In this document: positions 1-8,800 of the stretch, piece by piece | Position numbering within the stretch: the first letter of the stretch is position 1 | How the letters are laid out: each line of letters opens with the position of its first letter | Source of the DNA: Blattamonas nauphoetae | Taxonomy: Eukaryota > Preaxostyla > Oxymonadida | NCBI GenBank assembly: GCA_033064195.1 | Contig: JARBJD010000093.1 | Location: 1 to 64,000 of the forward strand | Length of the DNA stretch: 64,000 bases | Reading direction: 5' to 3' | Made by a program: the position numbers and the translations under genes | Notes under the pieces: generated by a model | What the model was told of the DNA's origin: nothing | The model's database searches: none | What the model saw: the letters and a program-made list of their open reading frames with translations, nothing else

Positions 1-1157
1 CCATTAACTTCACCAATCTTCATCAACAATACGACAGAAGAGAACATTGGAGAGAAGACGTATTCGTTGATGAAGAAACATGGATTGAAGACTGATGACA
101 AACAACGGAAGCTGACTCAACTCTTGAGCACACACGATCAGTATATGTTCTTTTCGACATACTATCTGTGGTTCCTCATCGACTATTGCCACTTCATTAT
201 TGATGATGTAAAGAGTGTGATGGTATTCTCGAGACATGCTGGATTTGAACCATTTGTGACCTCGTTTATGAATGACAGAATTGAAGCAATGAAGGTTGGA
301 AACAAAGGAAAAGAACAATTCTGTAAGACCAACTTGAATGGAAGTTACGGATATGATGGAATGAACACTGAGAAGTACAACTCAATCACAATCTGCAATG
401 AGAAGAGAACATACTTGAAACAGATGAAAGGATTTGTAGCGACAAGAGAGATCAATGAGGACAACTACATCGTGATTGAAGACAGAGAGAAAGCATCATG
501 CAAAACATGTCTGCAAGAAGCAGTATTCACACTCGACAATGCCAAGTTCTGGAATCTGAATTTCATCTACAACTTCATGTATAAATGCCTAGACATGAAC
601 AAGATTCATTTCTGTGAGGGAGACACTGACTCTGCTTACTGGGCAATATCAGGTGATCCGAATGCTGGAATTCATCAACAATTTGAACACGTGATTGCTG
701 ACAAAGAATTCTATGATGCTCAAATATGAATGGTTTCCAATCCTGAAAAAGAGTTGATGATGAGAAGAAGTTGTTAGGACTAGCAATTGAGAAGGAAGGT
801 GAACAGATGATCTGTCTTGCACCCAAGTGTTACTCACTTGATGAGAAATGCAAGATCAAAGGAGTGTCTCTGAAGAAAACGAATACAAGTGACGATTATG
901 TGAAGTGTCTTAATGGAGAGAAAACAGTGACAACAACATTGAACTTTCAGACGAGAAGAACAAACACTGAGGACAACACAAATGGATTTGAGATAGCTAA
1001 AATACAACAGCAGAAACTCAGTCTCAGTGGAATTCATCTGAAGGCAATCGTACTTGAAAATGAATCATGTCCTCCATTCATTCATGGACTGAAAGCAACT
1101 GATTACAAAATAAGGCCCTATAAGTCAGACGAAGAACTACGTTCTAGTTTCAAATAA
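1..1157 (+). pseudogene. Remains of Polinton protein-primed DNA polymerase B, C-terminal part
   Basis: The translation contains the family B polymerase palm signatures: an NLNGSYGYDGM segment (motif B, NSxYG type) and a GDTDSAYWA segment (motif C, DTDS, holding the catalytic aspartate pair). Downstream there is a thumb-like region containing CLNGEKTVTTTLNF. In Polintons this enzyme replicates the element from a protein primer. Only the C-terminal part lies in the window, and it is broken. The next gene of the element begins about 25 bases downstream on the same strand. Confidence 0.8.
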
Positions 1158-1164
1158 TTCCAAA

Positions 1165-1180
1165 CTTTATTTTTGTAGAA
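1165..1180 (+). promoter_or_regulatory. Polinton promoter-like motif before the integrase region
   Basis: CTTTATTTTTGTAGAA lies directly before an ATG at 1181. It is the T-rich run, ATTTT and TARAA layout found before most genes of this element. Confidence 0.5.
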
Positions 1181-1557
1181 ATGGATGATTCCAAAATCAT
1201 TGCAATTGTCAAAAACCTTGCTACCCACACACAACACCGTCGAAGCTCAATAAGCAATGTCAGAAATGATCCGACTCAAATTTTGCCCGTCTATCATACC
1301 AAAGATGGATGGAGAGAGAATGATGCAGATGATTACACATATTTTTAATGATTGGTTGACGGAGATCTATCTCCAAATTTGTCACTTGCTGATGGAAGGA
1401 GAGTTGTTCAATTGTAAACGGATTCACAGGAAAACAGATAGACGAGATCACCGCTGAACGAGCATATCAAGCTTATCAACAATTTTACTATGAAGTCAAT
1501 CAAATCCATTTTGGACAACCGGCAAGACCTTCGACAATTCCAGAGGAAATGTCCAAC

Positions 1558-1589
1558 TCTCACCGAGATCGAAGCCTTGCAAAGGCGAG
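1558..1589 (+). repeat. Polinton hairpin repeat, copy 1
   Basis: A diverged copy ending in GATCGAAGCCTTGCAAAGGC. It shares the TCGA-GCCTTGC-GAGGC layout of four other copies in the element. Confidence 0.5.
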
Positions 1590-1590
1590 A

Positions 1591-1628
1591 CTCGACCCCT
1601 GTCGGGTTTGATGCCTTGCAAAGGCAAG
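1591..1628 (+). repeat. Polinton hairpin repeat, copy 2
   Basis: A 38-nt unit starting CTCGACCCCTGTCGGGTTTG and ending in the GCCTTGCAAAGGC hairpin. It follows copy 1 directly. Confidence 0.6.
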
Positions 1629-1678
1629 ATAGTTCCACATTGTCATCAATCAGACCTGGGAAGAAGAGACGTTTGAAA

Positions 1679-1716
1679 CTCGACCCCAGTCGGGATCGAA
1701 GCCTCGCAGAGGCGAG
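1679..1716 (+). repeat. Polinton hairpin repeat, copy 3
   Basis: A 38-nt unit aligned with copy 2 without gaps. Paired changes keep the GCCTCGCAGAGGC hairpin, which suggests that the stem matters. Confidence 0.6.
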
Positions 1717-3173
1717 ACAATCACATCATGATTTTCCAGCAAGGGAAAGAAGATTTAACGAAGATATATTTCTGACGATTTCACAGGTGCCGGACATCGT
1801 GTCAATGAATCCATCAGAGGTGACACGATCGGAATTAACCACTCGTCAAGTCCTTGATAAATTGGAAGTGATGAAAGGATTGTTTGATCATCAACAAAAG
1901 ACAATTCAGAAGATGAACAGATCAAAGCTGAGAATTCAATCATGGATAATCAACAGCGAATGGAACAATTCATTTCAAAACAGATTGTCGATTCGAAGAT
2001 GATGAATCGTGACTTGTTTATTTTATCACACATACCCAGAGCTGTTGATAGTGATGACAGATTTCATTCTTGCTCATCCCAAACAAATCCCATATGGTGG
2101 ACGATCATTTCAAGATTGGTACGATGAATATGTTCAGATGGACTCTAGCAAATCCAAAACAAACAATGAACTTACGGGAAAACAACGAGCAAATATCGCC
2201 AATGGATTGCCGAAGACAGCAAGACCGGTGGAAAAATATCATATCCTTTCGATCAAAAATGCAGTTCATGTCGAAGGCAATCAATGGTGATCCACACCAG
2301 ACATCAGACAGAAAGGTTCCTCAGAATTGTGATCGACCCTATTTCACCGAAGTCAGGATCCTGAAATTGATCTCGTTTTCATTCAGTCACCAACGTCGAA
2401 AACAGTACTGCAGATCTACCTCTTGCCATTAATATCAACAACACCAAATACTTAATAGTAATTCCTGTACTGGACAAATCATGGAGCAAAGTCAAGACGG
2501 CAATCAACGATCTCATTCATCATCGTGGAGTTCATGTCAACAACATTCGTGGTGATGGAGAATCTGCTTGGACTAGTGGAGAAGCATCAACGTATTTTAA
2601 GCAACAGAAAGTCAGTACATATTTCACAAGCTCACCATTCACAAATCATAATCGAATTGTCGATCGAGTGATCAGGACAATCAGGGATGGATTCCAAAGA
2701 CAATGCGACACAGATGGCAAATCATTCATTGATGAATCAGATGGTGAACTATTACAACGTGACTCCACATCGAGCGTACTGGAACAAGTTCACTCCACAG
2801 CAAGCACAAAACAATCGTGAAATTGAAGCACTGTACATCTCCAGTTGTGAAGAACAATTGAAGAACATCCAACGACAACAGACGACACAACTACTATGGC
2901 GATACAAACCAGGAAATATATTGTTGATTCATCTAGATTTAAACAAAACTGCCAAGTTTCAGAAGAAGCGAAGGCAGTTTCAATTCAGGGACAATTCATC
3001 GAATACAAACACGGCAATGTCGTGGCATCATTACTGAATGGACTCACCAGTTTGTCGAATGTGGTGTACGTTCCTATTCAACACACGAAATATCACGCTG
3101 CTTCCGTCGATGATTTGTCACCAGAGTTCATTCATGAATTTAATTTGGTGTAGTTTCGAAATTGTTTCAGAAG

Positions 3174-3188
3174 TTTTATTTCAGTGAA
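3174..3188 (+). promoter_or_regulatory. Polinton promoter-like motif before the small gene at 3189
   Basis: TTTTATTTCAGTGAA ends right at the ATG at 3189. It is a weaker form of the element's motif. Confidence 0.35.
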
Positions 3189-3314
3189 ATGACATCACTG
3201 AAAATATTAGAACCGTTTGATCCTGAACAGAAAGAGTTCACAAACATTCACGACTTTCAGAGATATTTGGAAAAGAACAGAAAGGAATTGAATGAATTGA
3301 CGACTCAAAACTAA
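3189..3314 (+). CDS. Small Polinton protein, 41 residues
   Basis: A short reading frame of 41 residues beginning MTSLKILEPFDPEQKEF. It starts immediately after a copy of the element's promoter-like motif, which is the main reason to regard it as real. It is acidic and basic in alternation and ends in a likely helix (FQRYLEKNRKELNEL). No family is recognised. It lies between the integrase region and the packaging ATPase gene, where Polintons often carry small unassigned genes. Confidence 0.4.
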   Translation: MTSLKILEPFDPEQKEFTNIHDFQRYLEKNRKELNELTTQN

Positions 3315-3319
3315 ATCGG

Positions 3320-3532
3320 ATGATTCAAATTGATGGATACAGAATCACAAAAATAAGAGGTGAGATAGCACTTAGGAAATCAAGTCATGAAAGCATAGGT
3401 GAATCCTCGATTGATCAGAGATTATCAGACATTGAAGAATCAATACGAACGTTAACTGATAGTTTCAGGATGAGGCTTCGAAGTCTTGACGAGACAATTG
3501 GCAATCTTATTCAGGAATTAACGGACTCGTAG
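3320..3532 (+). CDS. Small coiled-coil-like Polinton protein
   Basis: A frame of 70 residues. Its C-terminal two thirds have heptad-like spacing (IDQRLSDIEESIRTLTDSF, then LRSLDETIGNLIQELTDS), suggesting a short coiled coil. It has no promoter motif of its own. Its last 15 bases overlap the end of the convergent ATPase gene. Function unknown. A trimerising stalk or small structural protein would fit the position, but this is a guess. Confidence 0.35.
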   Translation: MIQIDGYRITKIRGEIALRKSSHESIGESSIDQRLSDIEESIRTLTDSFRMRLRSLDETIGNLIQELTDS

Positions 3533-4363
3533 GCAAGCACCATCTTTGTTGATCTCAGTCAGTGCAACTCCATCCGTATTGTATCGAAGAATGATTGCTT
3601 CACATTTCTGTTTTCGTTGATAGACATTCCAGAAGTGTCGAATGTCAATTGGTGAGTTCAATTGAGGATAGACTCGACTGATTCGTTCTTTGTTGAATCC
3701 TCCAAAGATCCACATTGAATCGATATTAGACTTCATGTCTGCTGACAAACTGAAGAGCTCATGCATCGTCAGAAAGAATGTGAATTTCGGTTGTCGATTC
3801 TCCAATAATAAGTCCATCATTGTCATTCTATTTTTGGATGTTCTCCGTTCACCTAGGATTCTACGACAGTCATCAAGGAGGATAATCGTTTGGAGATTCT
3901 TCACTGAGAAGTCATCAATGTAAAGTGAGTCAAAGAGATTCTCTCTGCATTCATCTGTGATTCTGTTCTGCCATTGATTGTCAATGATTTCTTCGTATGC
4001 AGCTTTTGATTGAGAGAGTTCCAAGAGAAATGGTAGTGCTTCATCGTATTTGACTTTGACATAAGGAACGTTCAATATTGGTTTGAATTTGTCGAATGTT
4101 GGATCAATGTTCTTATCAGTGACGAAGACAAACAAATGAAACAGTTCATTCCTGACATTAACGCTCTGTAGTTTGGCAACCTCTCGAAGAGCATTGAATG
4201 TCTTTCCACTTCCTCTGTTTCCAACGAGGACATTGACACTGTTGCGATTGAAATTCAAGTCTGGATGAATCTGTGATTGGACTTCATGAGAAACATTTCT
4301 GTTTGATGATTCACTTAATTTTGCATTCACGTATGCTGTAAGAGATGGTGTTGATCTTTTCAT
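3518..4363 (-). CDS. Polinton genome-packaging ATPase (FtsK/HerA, A32-like)
   Basis: A protein of 281 residues. VNVLVGNRGSGKTFNALREV near residues 44-63 contains the Walker A P-loop (GNRGSGKT), and QTIILLDDC near residue 160 is a hydrophobic strand ending in acidic residues, as in Walker B. An FFLTMHELF segment follows at the place of the sensor strand seen in A32-type packaging ATPases. The length fits the family. In Polintons and related viruses this motor pumps DNA into the capsid. It is read opposite to the capsid genes and shares a 100-bp divergent upstream region with the gene at 4467. Confidence 0.82.
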   Translation of the reverse strand: MKRSTPSLTAYVNAKLSESSNRNVSHEVQSQIHPDLNFNRNSVNVLVGNRGSGKTFNALREVAKLQSVNVRNELFHLFVFVTDKNIDPTFDKFKPILNVPYVKVKYDEALPFLLELSQSKAAYEEIIDNQWQNRITDECRENLFDSLYIDDFSVKNLQTIILLDDCRRILGERRTSKNRMTMMDLLLENRQPKFTFFLTMHELFSLSADMKSNIDSMWIFGGFNKERISRVYPQLNSPIDIRHFWNVYQRKQKCEAIILRYNTDGVALTEINKDGACLRVR

Positions 4364-4441
4364 TTATGATTTATCTGCATTTAAAATAGTTAAACGGATT
4401 CACTGAATCCGTTAACGCACAACTTGTTTGTGTAGTTTTCA

Positions 4442-4466
4442 TTTTTTTATTTTGTATGAAAACAAC
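4442..4466 (+). promoter_or_regulatory. Polinton promoter-like motif before the gene at 4467
   Basis: TTTTTTTATTTTGTATGAAA lies in the short divergent region between the ATPase gene and this gene, 5 bases before the ATG. It supports a start at 4467, downstream of an earlier in-frame start. Confidence 0.5.
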
Positions 4467-5429
4467 ATGACTGAAAAGATAAAGTTCAATCCACCACAAA
4501 GAAAAGCACAGGCGAAGAGACCGAAAATGAGATATGAACAGGCAACCAGAGATGCGATGAAACAAATCTTTGCTGATGATGACATTCGCACAAAATTCAA
4601 TTCTGCACTCAGTAGTTATCCATCGGCATTGGAATATATTGAACGAACTGGACACAATTGGGAAGTAAAAATAGAAAAATATGGTAATGTTCCTGATGTG
4701 ATGGTCTACGACAAAGAGACAAAAGATCTGATTGCCGCCAATGGTTTCATGCTTGCACCGTATCACAGTCGACCTGTCATCGAAACATATTATTCAATGA
4801 ATCCAACACCAGATTCACGTCGTCAGACATCATATTCACAATTTCGTCAAGATAACGGAAGAAAAATCAAAGCTGTCCATCAGAATTTTCTCAAAACTGG
4901 TACATATGAAGTACCCTCAACATATCACGACATTAGTTACTCAGAAATGCAAGAACAACGATCAAAACAACCTTATGCAATCATGAAGAAAGCCGTTGGT
5001 GCATTCATGAATGAAACTTTGAAGGTATATCGTGCAAGTCGAGAACACCCTGCAGATGTCAGCAGCAATGTGTTGGATAATATGGTTTTCAATTCCATTC
5101 AATCAAAAGTTGCGGCGCGGATGTGGGATCAATGGCTTGAAGACAATGTTGAAGGATTCATTAGTTCAAATTCAGATCATCAGAGATTAAAAACAAGAAA
5201 AGCTTTTAAGGAACAGATTCATCCACAGTTTCTCGAAATCATTGAGAGCACAGAAGATTTGAATACTTTCCTGGGTCGACATACTACTGACATCTCAACA
5301 CTTGTGAATCAACTGACGCGTGAAGCATATCAAACAAGAACTGAAGACATCGGTAGATTCCAAAAGGATTACATGCCTGAATATGCTCAATACGCACATT
5401 TGGTCAAGACCATGGGAGGAAGCAGTTAA
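4467..5429 (+). CDS. Polinton virion-type protein of unknown function, 320 residues
   Basis: The start is placed at the ATG at 4467 because the promoter-like motif sits just before it. An earlier start would read through the motif. The product begins MTEKIKFNPPQRKAQAKRPK, a basic tail, and continues as a mixed polar protein with several likely helices (residues 160-320, for example MKKAVGAFMNETLKVYRA). No family is recognised. The position between the ATPase and the capsid-like genes would fit a minor virion or core protein that contacts DNA through the basic N-terminus. This is inference. Confidence 0.65.
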   Translation: MTEKIKFNPPQRKAQAKRPKMRYEQATRDAMKQIFADDDIRTKFNSALSSYPSALEYIERTGHNWEVKIEKYGNVPDVMVYDKETKDLIAANGFMLAPYHSRPVIETYYSMNPTPDSRRQTSYSQFRQDNGRKIKAVHQNFLKTGTYEVPSTYHDISYSEMQEQRSKQPYAIMKKAVGAFMNETLKVYRASREHPADVSSNVLDNMVFNSIQSKVAARMWDQWLEDNVEGFISSNSDHQRLKTRKAFKEQIHPQFLEIIESTEDLNTFLGRHTTDISTLVNQLTREAYQTRTEDIGRFQKDYMPEYAQYAHLVKTMGGSS

Positions 5430-5446
5430 TTAAAAACGTAATCTCA

Positions 5447-5468
5447 ATTTTTATTTTTATAGAAAGTG
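5447..5468 (+). promoter_or_regulatory. Polinton promoter-like motif before the gene at 5469
   Basis: TTTTTATTTTTATAGAAAGTG runs up to the ATG at 5469 and helps fix that start. Confidence 0.5.
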
Positions 5469-6065
5469 ATGCAACCAATTCTCAGTTGTCAATTTACGAA
5501 ACATACGAGTTCTTCTTCAGTACCAACGTCAATCACCAACAATGTCATCATCGAAGATCGAAGCAAAGCCGGTGTAGATAATAGAGGGTCAAAGATGGAG
5601 ATGGATCGGGTTAGCTCTGAACCTGTAGTCACTAATGAACGAGATAAATATGACCCGCCACCAATGGCAGATGTTTATCCATCAGCACCAATCCAAAGCC
5701 GCTCAATTCCGCTTCGTGAGTACACATCAAATATTTCAGCATTCAAAGATCAACTACTGCTTGTCTACAAGAATGCATTTGCATGTGAAAAGAAATTATT
5801 GAATAATCTCATTGAACCATCGAAGAAACTGATCACAAACCAAAGTGATTTATGTGCACTGATTGCGACACTGACAGGAATAATCGATGTCGTGATCGAA
5901 TTGGATGATTTGTCAACAAAATGTTCATGCATTAATTCTCTCCCAATCTTTCGAACCATTTTCAAGATCCTTGTTGGAGGAAAAGATATGAGTATCGCTT
6001 ACAACGAAGCTTACAACACCATCCTCAACTATGGCATTTCATTGACGAAGGCAATCCCCCGTTAG
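5469..6065 (+). CDS. Polinton protein of unknown function, 198 residues
   Basis: Begins MQPILSCQFTKHTSSSSVPT. The first 85 residues are polar and low in structure, with a proline-rich stretch (DPPPMADVYPSAPIQ). The remainder looks helical with alternating hydrophobic positions (LLLVYKNAFACEKKLLNNLI and SDLCALIATLTGIIDVVIEL). No family is recognised. It is the second gene in the co-oriented row running from 4.4 to 10.9 kb, each with its own promoter-like motif, so it is probably a late or virion gene. Confidence 0.6.
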   Translation: MQPILSCQFTKHTSSSSVPTSITNNVIIEDRSKAGVDNRGSKMEMDRVSSEPVVTNERDKYDPPPMADVYPSAPIQSRSIPLREYTSNISAFKDQLLLVYKNAFACEKKLLNNLIEPSKKLITNQSDLCALIATLTGIIDVVIELDDLSTKCSCINSLPIFRTIFKILVGGKDMSIAYNEAYNTILNYGISLTKAIPR

Positions 6066-6129
6066 ATTAATGAATGAAAGGGATTCAACGAATCATTTGA
6101 GTTGGATTTAAAAAATCCAACAAATAAGA

Positions 6130-6147
6130 TTTTTTATTTTTACTAAA
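6130..6147 (+). promoter_or_regulatory. Polinton promoter-like motif before the gene at 6148
   Basis: TTTTTTATTTTTACTAAA followed at once by ATG. One of the clearest copies. Confidence 0.6.
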
Positions 6148-6525
6148 ATGGCACCAGGAAGTTTCAACAAACTCAAAAATATCGGCAAACAATTCTTTCA
6201 ATTCATCAAACCATTAGCACCCTCATTACTTCAAGTCGGAGGTGGATTGCTGTCACAAACCAACAGTAAATTTGGACAAACTGCGGGAGGAATTCTTCAA
6301 GGATTAGGAGGAATGATGGACTCCTATCAACAAAGCAAGGTAATGAATCAGTCACAAAAGCCACAACGACAGGACATCTCAGATCAAAGATCTCAAATGA
6401 TTGTCTCGCCAGAGGCTTCGAACCCTCACAGGATGAGAGATTATGAACCGCCACGAAATGCTCGATACTCCAATGATGACATACCACAATCGTCAAATTC
6501 AAAGATTCAATTCAAAGGTTTATAA
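6148..6525 (+). CDS. Small Polinton protein with amphipathic N-terminus (MAPG protein 1)
   Basis: A product of 125 residues beginning MAPGSFNKLKNIGKQFFQFI. Residues 5-55 form an amphipathic to hydrophobic stretch rich in Gly, Leu and Phe (PLAPSLLQVGGGLLSQ). The second half is polar and rich in Gln, Ser, Arg and Pro. The next gene encodes another small protein starting MAPG with a similar hydrophobic opening, so the two look like a paralogous pair. Short membrane-active proteins of this layout (adenovirus pVI-like) are common beside capsid genes in related elements. That role is inference. The coding sequence contains one copy of the element's hairpin repeat at 6403-6439. Confidence 0.6.
   Translation: MAPGSFNKLKNIGKQFFQFIKPLAPSLLQVGGGLLSQTNSKFGQTAGGILQGLGGMMDSYQQSKVMNQSQKPQRQDISDQRSQMIVSPEASNPHRMRDYEPPRNARYSNDDIPQSSNSKIQFKGL
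6403..6439 (-). repeat. Polinton hairpin repeat, copy 4
   Basis: An inverted, diverged copy (CTCGCCAGAGGCTTCGAACC) inside the coding sequence of the small protein at 6148-6525. Confidence 0.45.
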
Positions 6526-6541
6526 AAATAAGTGAATCTAG

Positions 6542-6559
6542 TTTTTTATTTTTAGTAAA
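6542..6559 (+). promoter_or_regulatory. Polinton promoter-like motif before the gene at 6560
   Basis: TTTTTTATTTTTAGTAAA followed at once by ATG. Almost identical to the copy before 6148. Confidence 0.6.
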
Positions 6560-6862
6560 ATGGCACCAGGTTGGTTATCAAAATTAGCAGGAGTCGGCAA
6601 AACCATTCTCAGAATTGGAGCTCCATTTTTAAATCTCATCCCCTTTGTTGGACCAGTGATTTCCAAGATTGCACAGACAGGAGTGGAGATGATACCAGAT
6701 GTGAAATCGGATCAGCAAATCCATGCAGAAAAGATGGTACAATATGAGCAAGCAATTAATGAAGGAAATGGTTCACTTGCAAACAAACTCAGAGGTGAAA
6801 TACTGAGACTGGAAGAAAAGTTGAAACCGAAAGCGAAATTAAAGAAAGCGAAAAGGAAATAA
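6560..6862 (+). CDS. Small Polinton protein with hydrophobic N-terminus (MAPG protein 2)
   Basis: A product of 100 residues beginning MAPGWLSKLAGVGKTILRIG. Residues 15-45 are strongly hydrophobic (GAPFLNLIPFVGPVISKIAQ) and fit a membrane-active or membrane-spanning helix. The last 45 residues are charged and end in a lysine-rich tail (KPKAKLKKAKRK). The MAPG start and hydrophobic opening are shared with the preceding gene. It lies directly before the two capsid-like genes, which suggests a minor virion component. No family assignment is possible by eye. Confidence 0.6.
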   Translation: MAPGWLSKLAGVGKTILRIGAPFLNLIPFVGPVISKIAQTGVEMIPDVKSDQQIHAEKMVQYEQAINEGNGSLANKLRGEILRLEEKLKPKAKLKKAKRK

Positions 6863-6873
6863 GTAAAAAGGAC

Positions 6874-6891
6874 TTTTTTATTTTTGATAAA
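6874..6891 (+). promoter_or_regulatory. Polinton promoter-like motif before the capsid-like gene at 6892
   Basis: TTTTTTATTTTTGATAAA followed at once by ATG. Confidence 0.6.
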
Positions 6892-8760
6892 ATGAACTCA
6901 CACATTACTCATCTGACAAACAAAAGACATGGAGCATCAACATTGACTGGAAACAGCACCGGATCAATAAAGTACACCAGAGATGATATTGGTCAAATCC
7001 AACAGCAACTAATGTCAGAACATCATGTCAATTTCCTATTGAACGATGGCGCACACTGTACTTCGATTGAAGAATTGAAACCATCGGAGAATTCAAGATT
7101 CTACAAAGGACAAGAGATCATCATTCCACTCACTGGTAATCAGGATATTTGTCAAATCGATGATTCATTCATTACTTTCACTATGACAGCGACATTGAAA
7201 GTCAACAATTGGCAAACTACAGCTGGAAAAGTTGGATCGTTCATGAATGAGAGAATGTTCATCTTTGTTGGACTCAAACATTCTGCATCCATCTTTAGTA
7301 GATTCACAGTTCTTCACAACAATCAAAGAATCACTCGCACAGCAAACAATGATGTCTCAATGGAGTCTCACATCTACAATATGATCAAACCGAAGAGTCA
7401 ATTAGAGAATCGAAAACACTCTCATACGCCGTGGCAAAATGCTTGGAATCACGATGAATCGGTTGCCGGGGTGTACATTCCACTATCGGATTTCACAACA
7501 ACGTCTGGCGCTGGTGTTTTCAAAGACACCATTGACGTACCGATTCGTGTGTCAATCAACCTTGAAGATCTTCTCATTTTCTCAGGAATGACTGACTATC
7601 CAAGATGTCTCTTCGGTGATTTGAAATTGAGTGTATACATCAATGAGAATGCATTCGTTTGTTGTCCAGTTAATCCTGAACTGACTTTCAAAAATACTCT
7701 ATCATCAATCGTAGTTGGGACTAAAGCAGCACCGCCAATTAAAACATCAATTGCCGATTGCATAAAACATCGTCCATTCTTTCTGAACAATCTTGTCACA
7801 TCATGCACAAAGAATTTCGTTCAGATTGGTCAATCATTTCTGCAACCAACAGTGACTCAAGACATCTACTTTAATTCCGCTGGTGTGGTAGCTACTGAAC
7901 CAGAATATGTAGATCAGTACATTTCTCTAAACATCACTGATTATCGCGTTGATGACGTTTATTGCATGAGTGCTGGATACAAAATGAAAGAAATCGCGAA
8001 AGAGAGTCTCAGGAAGATGTACACAAATCGTCCAGGAACGATCCCAGCAGAGAGAATATCATTCTATCCATTTCAGAAGACTCCGACAGCACAAGGAATT
8101 GATTGTACTCAACAAATGGTTCTCACTAATGCAAAGGATATTATGTTACTGTTTCGTCACTACGATAATGAAGTCACCTGTTTCCACAATCCAATGCAGA
8201 AGGATCTTCGTGTGAATCTACTGAACAAATACCATCCGGATAATCCGACAACCACTATTGGAGCTCGCTTTTATCAGTTCGCACTTTCAACTCTCAATCT
8301 TGATTCATACCTAGCTGTACCTGATGATTTGGAGCGATCATTAACAGATTCTCTCGTTGAAGATAAACTCAGAAATGATATGAATTATCCAAATGAAACA
8401 ATGACAAGAGTGCGTCCGATTCATGACAATACTGACTTCCTTCTATGCTTCTCAACACAAAGAAGTGGATGTCCAACAAACTGTAATGATTCCATCAGTT
8501 CCAAAGGTCAGAATGTTCCTGTCACTTTGAGATCACAACCAATTTATCAAGGTAATCTTGACACATACTACAATGTGTACAATCCAAGTCAAAGTGGTGG
8601 TGACATGACAACATTTACTCATCCTCCAGCACCGATTCTAGCAACAACTGCCACAACGTGGTGGGTCTTACGATTCAACAATGACGTTCCTATTGTTGAG
8701 TATTATCCAAATCACACACTGAAAGCGTTGCACAAAGATTTAGGAATTATCCCAAATTGA
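6892..8760 (+). CDS. Polinton capsid-like protein 1 (likely double jelly-roll major capsid protein)
   Basis: A product of 622 residues, without basic or membrane segments, rich in beta-type sequence. It aligns by eye with the next gene along most of its length. Shared landmarks are a hydrophobic strand pair after a PLTGNQDICQIDD segment, HTPWQNAWNHDESVAGVYIP around residue 180, and the segment YPRCLFGDLKLSVYINENAF around residue 240, which in the neighbour reads YPNSIFGNLRLRFHLTTDSL. Length, strand content and position beside the packaging ATPase and small virion proteins fit a Polinton major capsid protein. I infer the double jelly-roll fold from context. It would need structure prediction to confirm. 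Confidence 0.6.
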   Translation: MNSHITHLTNKRHGASTLTGNSTGSIKYTRDDIGQIQQQLMSEHHVNFLLNDGAHCTSIEELKPSENSRFYKGQEIIIPLTGNQDICQIDDSFITFTMTATLKVNNWQTTAGKVGSFMNERMFIFVGLKHSASIFSRFTVLHNNQRITRTANNDVSMESHIYNMIKPKSQLENRKHSHTPWQNAWNHDESVAGVYIPLSDFTTTSGAGVFKDTIDVPIRVSINLEDLLIFSGMTDYPRCLFGDLKLSVYINENAFVCCPVNPELTFKNTLSSIVVGTKAAPPIKTSIADCIKHRPFFLNNLVTSCTKNFVQIGQSFLQPTVTQDIYFNSAGVVATEPEYVDQYISLNITDYRVDDVYCMSAGYKMKEIAKESLRKMYTNRPGTIPAERISFYPFQKTPTAQGIDCTQQMVLTNAKDIMLLFRHYDNEVTCFHNPMQKDLRVNLLNKYHPDNPTTTIGARFYQFALSTLNLDSYLAVPDDLERSLTDSLVEDKLRNDMNYPNETMTRVRPIHDNTDFLLCFSTQRSGCPTNCNDSISSKGQNVPVTLRSQPIYQGNLDTYYNVYNPSQSGGDMTTFTHPPAPILATTATTWWVLRFNNDVPIVEYYPNHTLKALHKDLGIIPN

Positions 8761-8782
8761 AAAGTCTTGCCAACGAATTGTA

Positions 8783-8800
8783 TTTTTTATTTTTCTATAA
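8783..8800 (+). promoter_or_regulatory. Polinton promoter-like motif before the capsid-like gene at 8801
   Basis: TTTTTTATTTTTCTATAA followed at once by ATG. Confidence 0.6.

Larger units (their letters stand above)
1181..3153 (+). pseudogene. Remains of the Polinton integrase region
   Basis: The region opens at an ATG at 1181 preceded by the element's promoter-like motif. Between about 2440 and 3153 the translation shows features of a Polinton integrase (rve superfamily, RNase H fold): a VHVNNIRGDGESAW segment fitting the second catalytic aspartate, and NHNRIVDRVIRTIRDGF fitting the helix that normally carries the catalytic glutamate. The far C-terminal part (NVVYVPIQHTKYH) fits the end of such proteins. 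The part from 1490 to 2130 is not recognisable by family. It contains three copies of the element's hairpin repeat. The region is broken. Whether 1181-2400 was one gene with the integrase or a separate one cannot be told. Confidence 0.65.

Noticed and set aside
3690-3923. Plus-strand frame opposite the packaging ATPase gene
   Set aside because: Shadow of the ATPase gene, without start context or motif.
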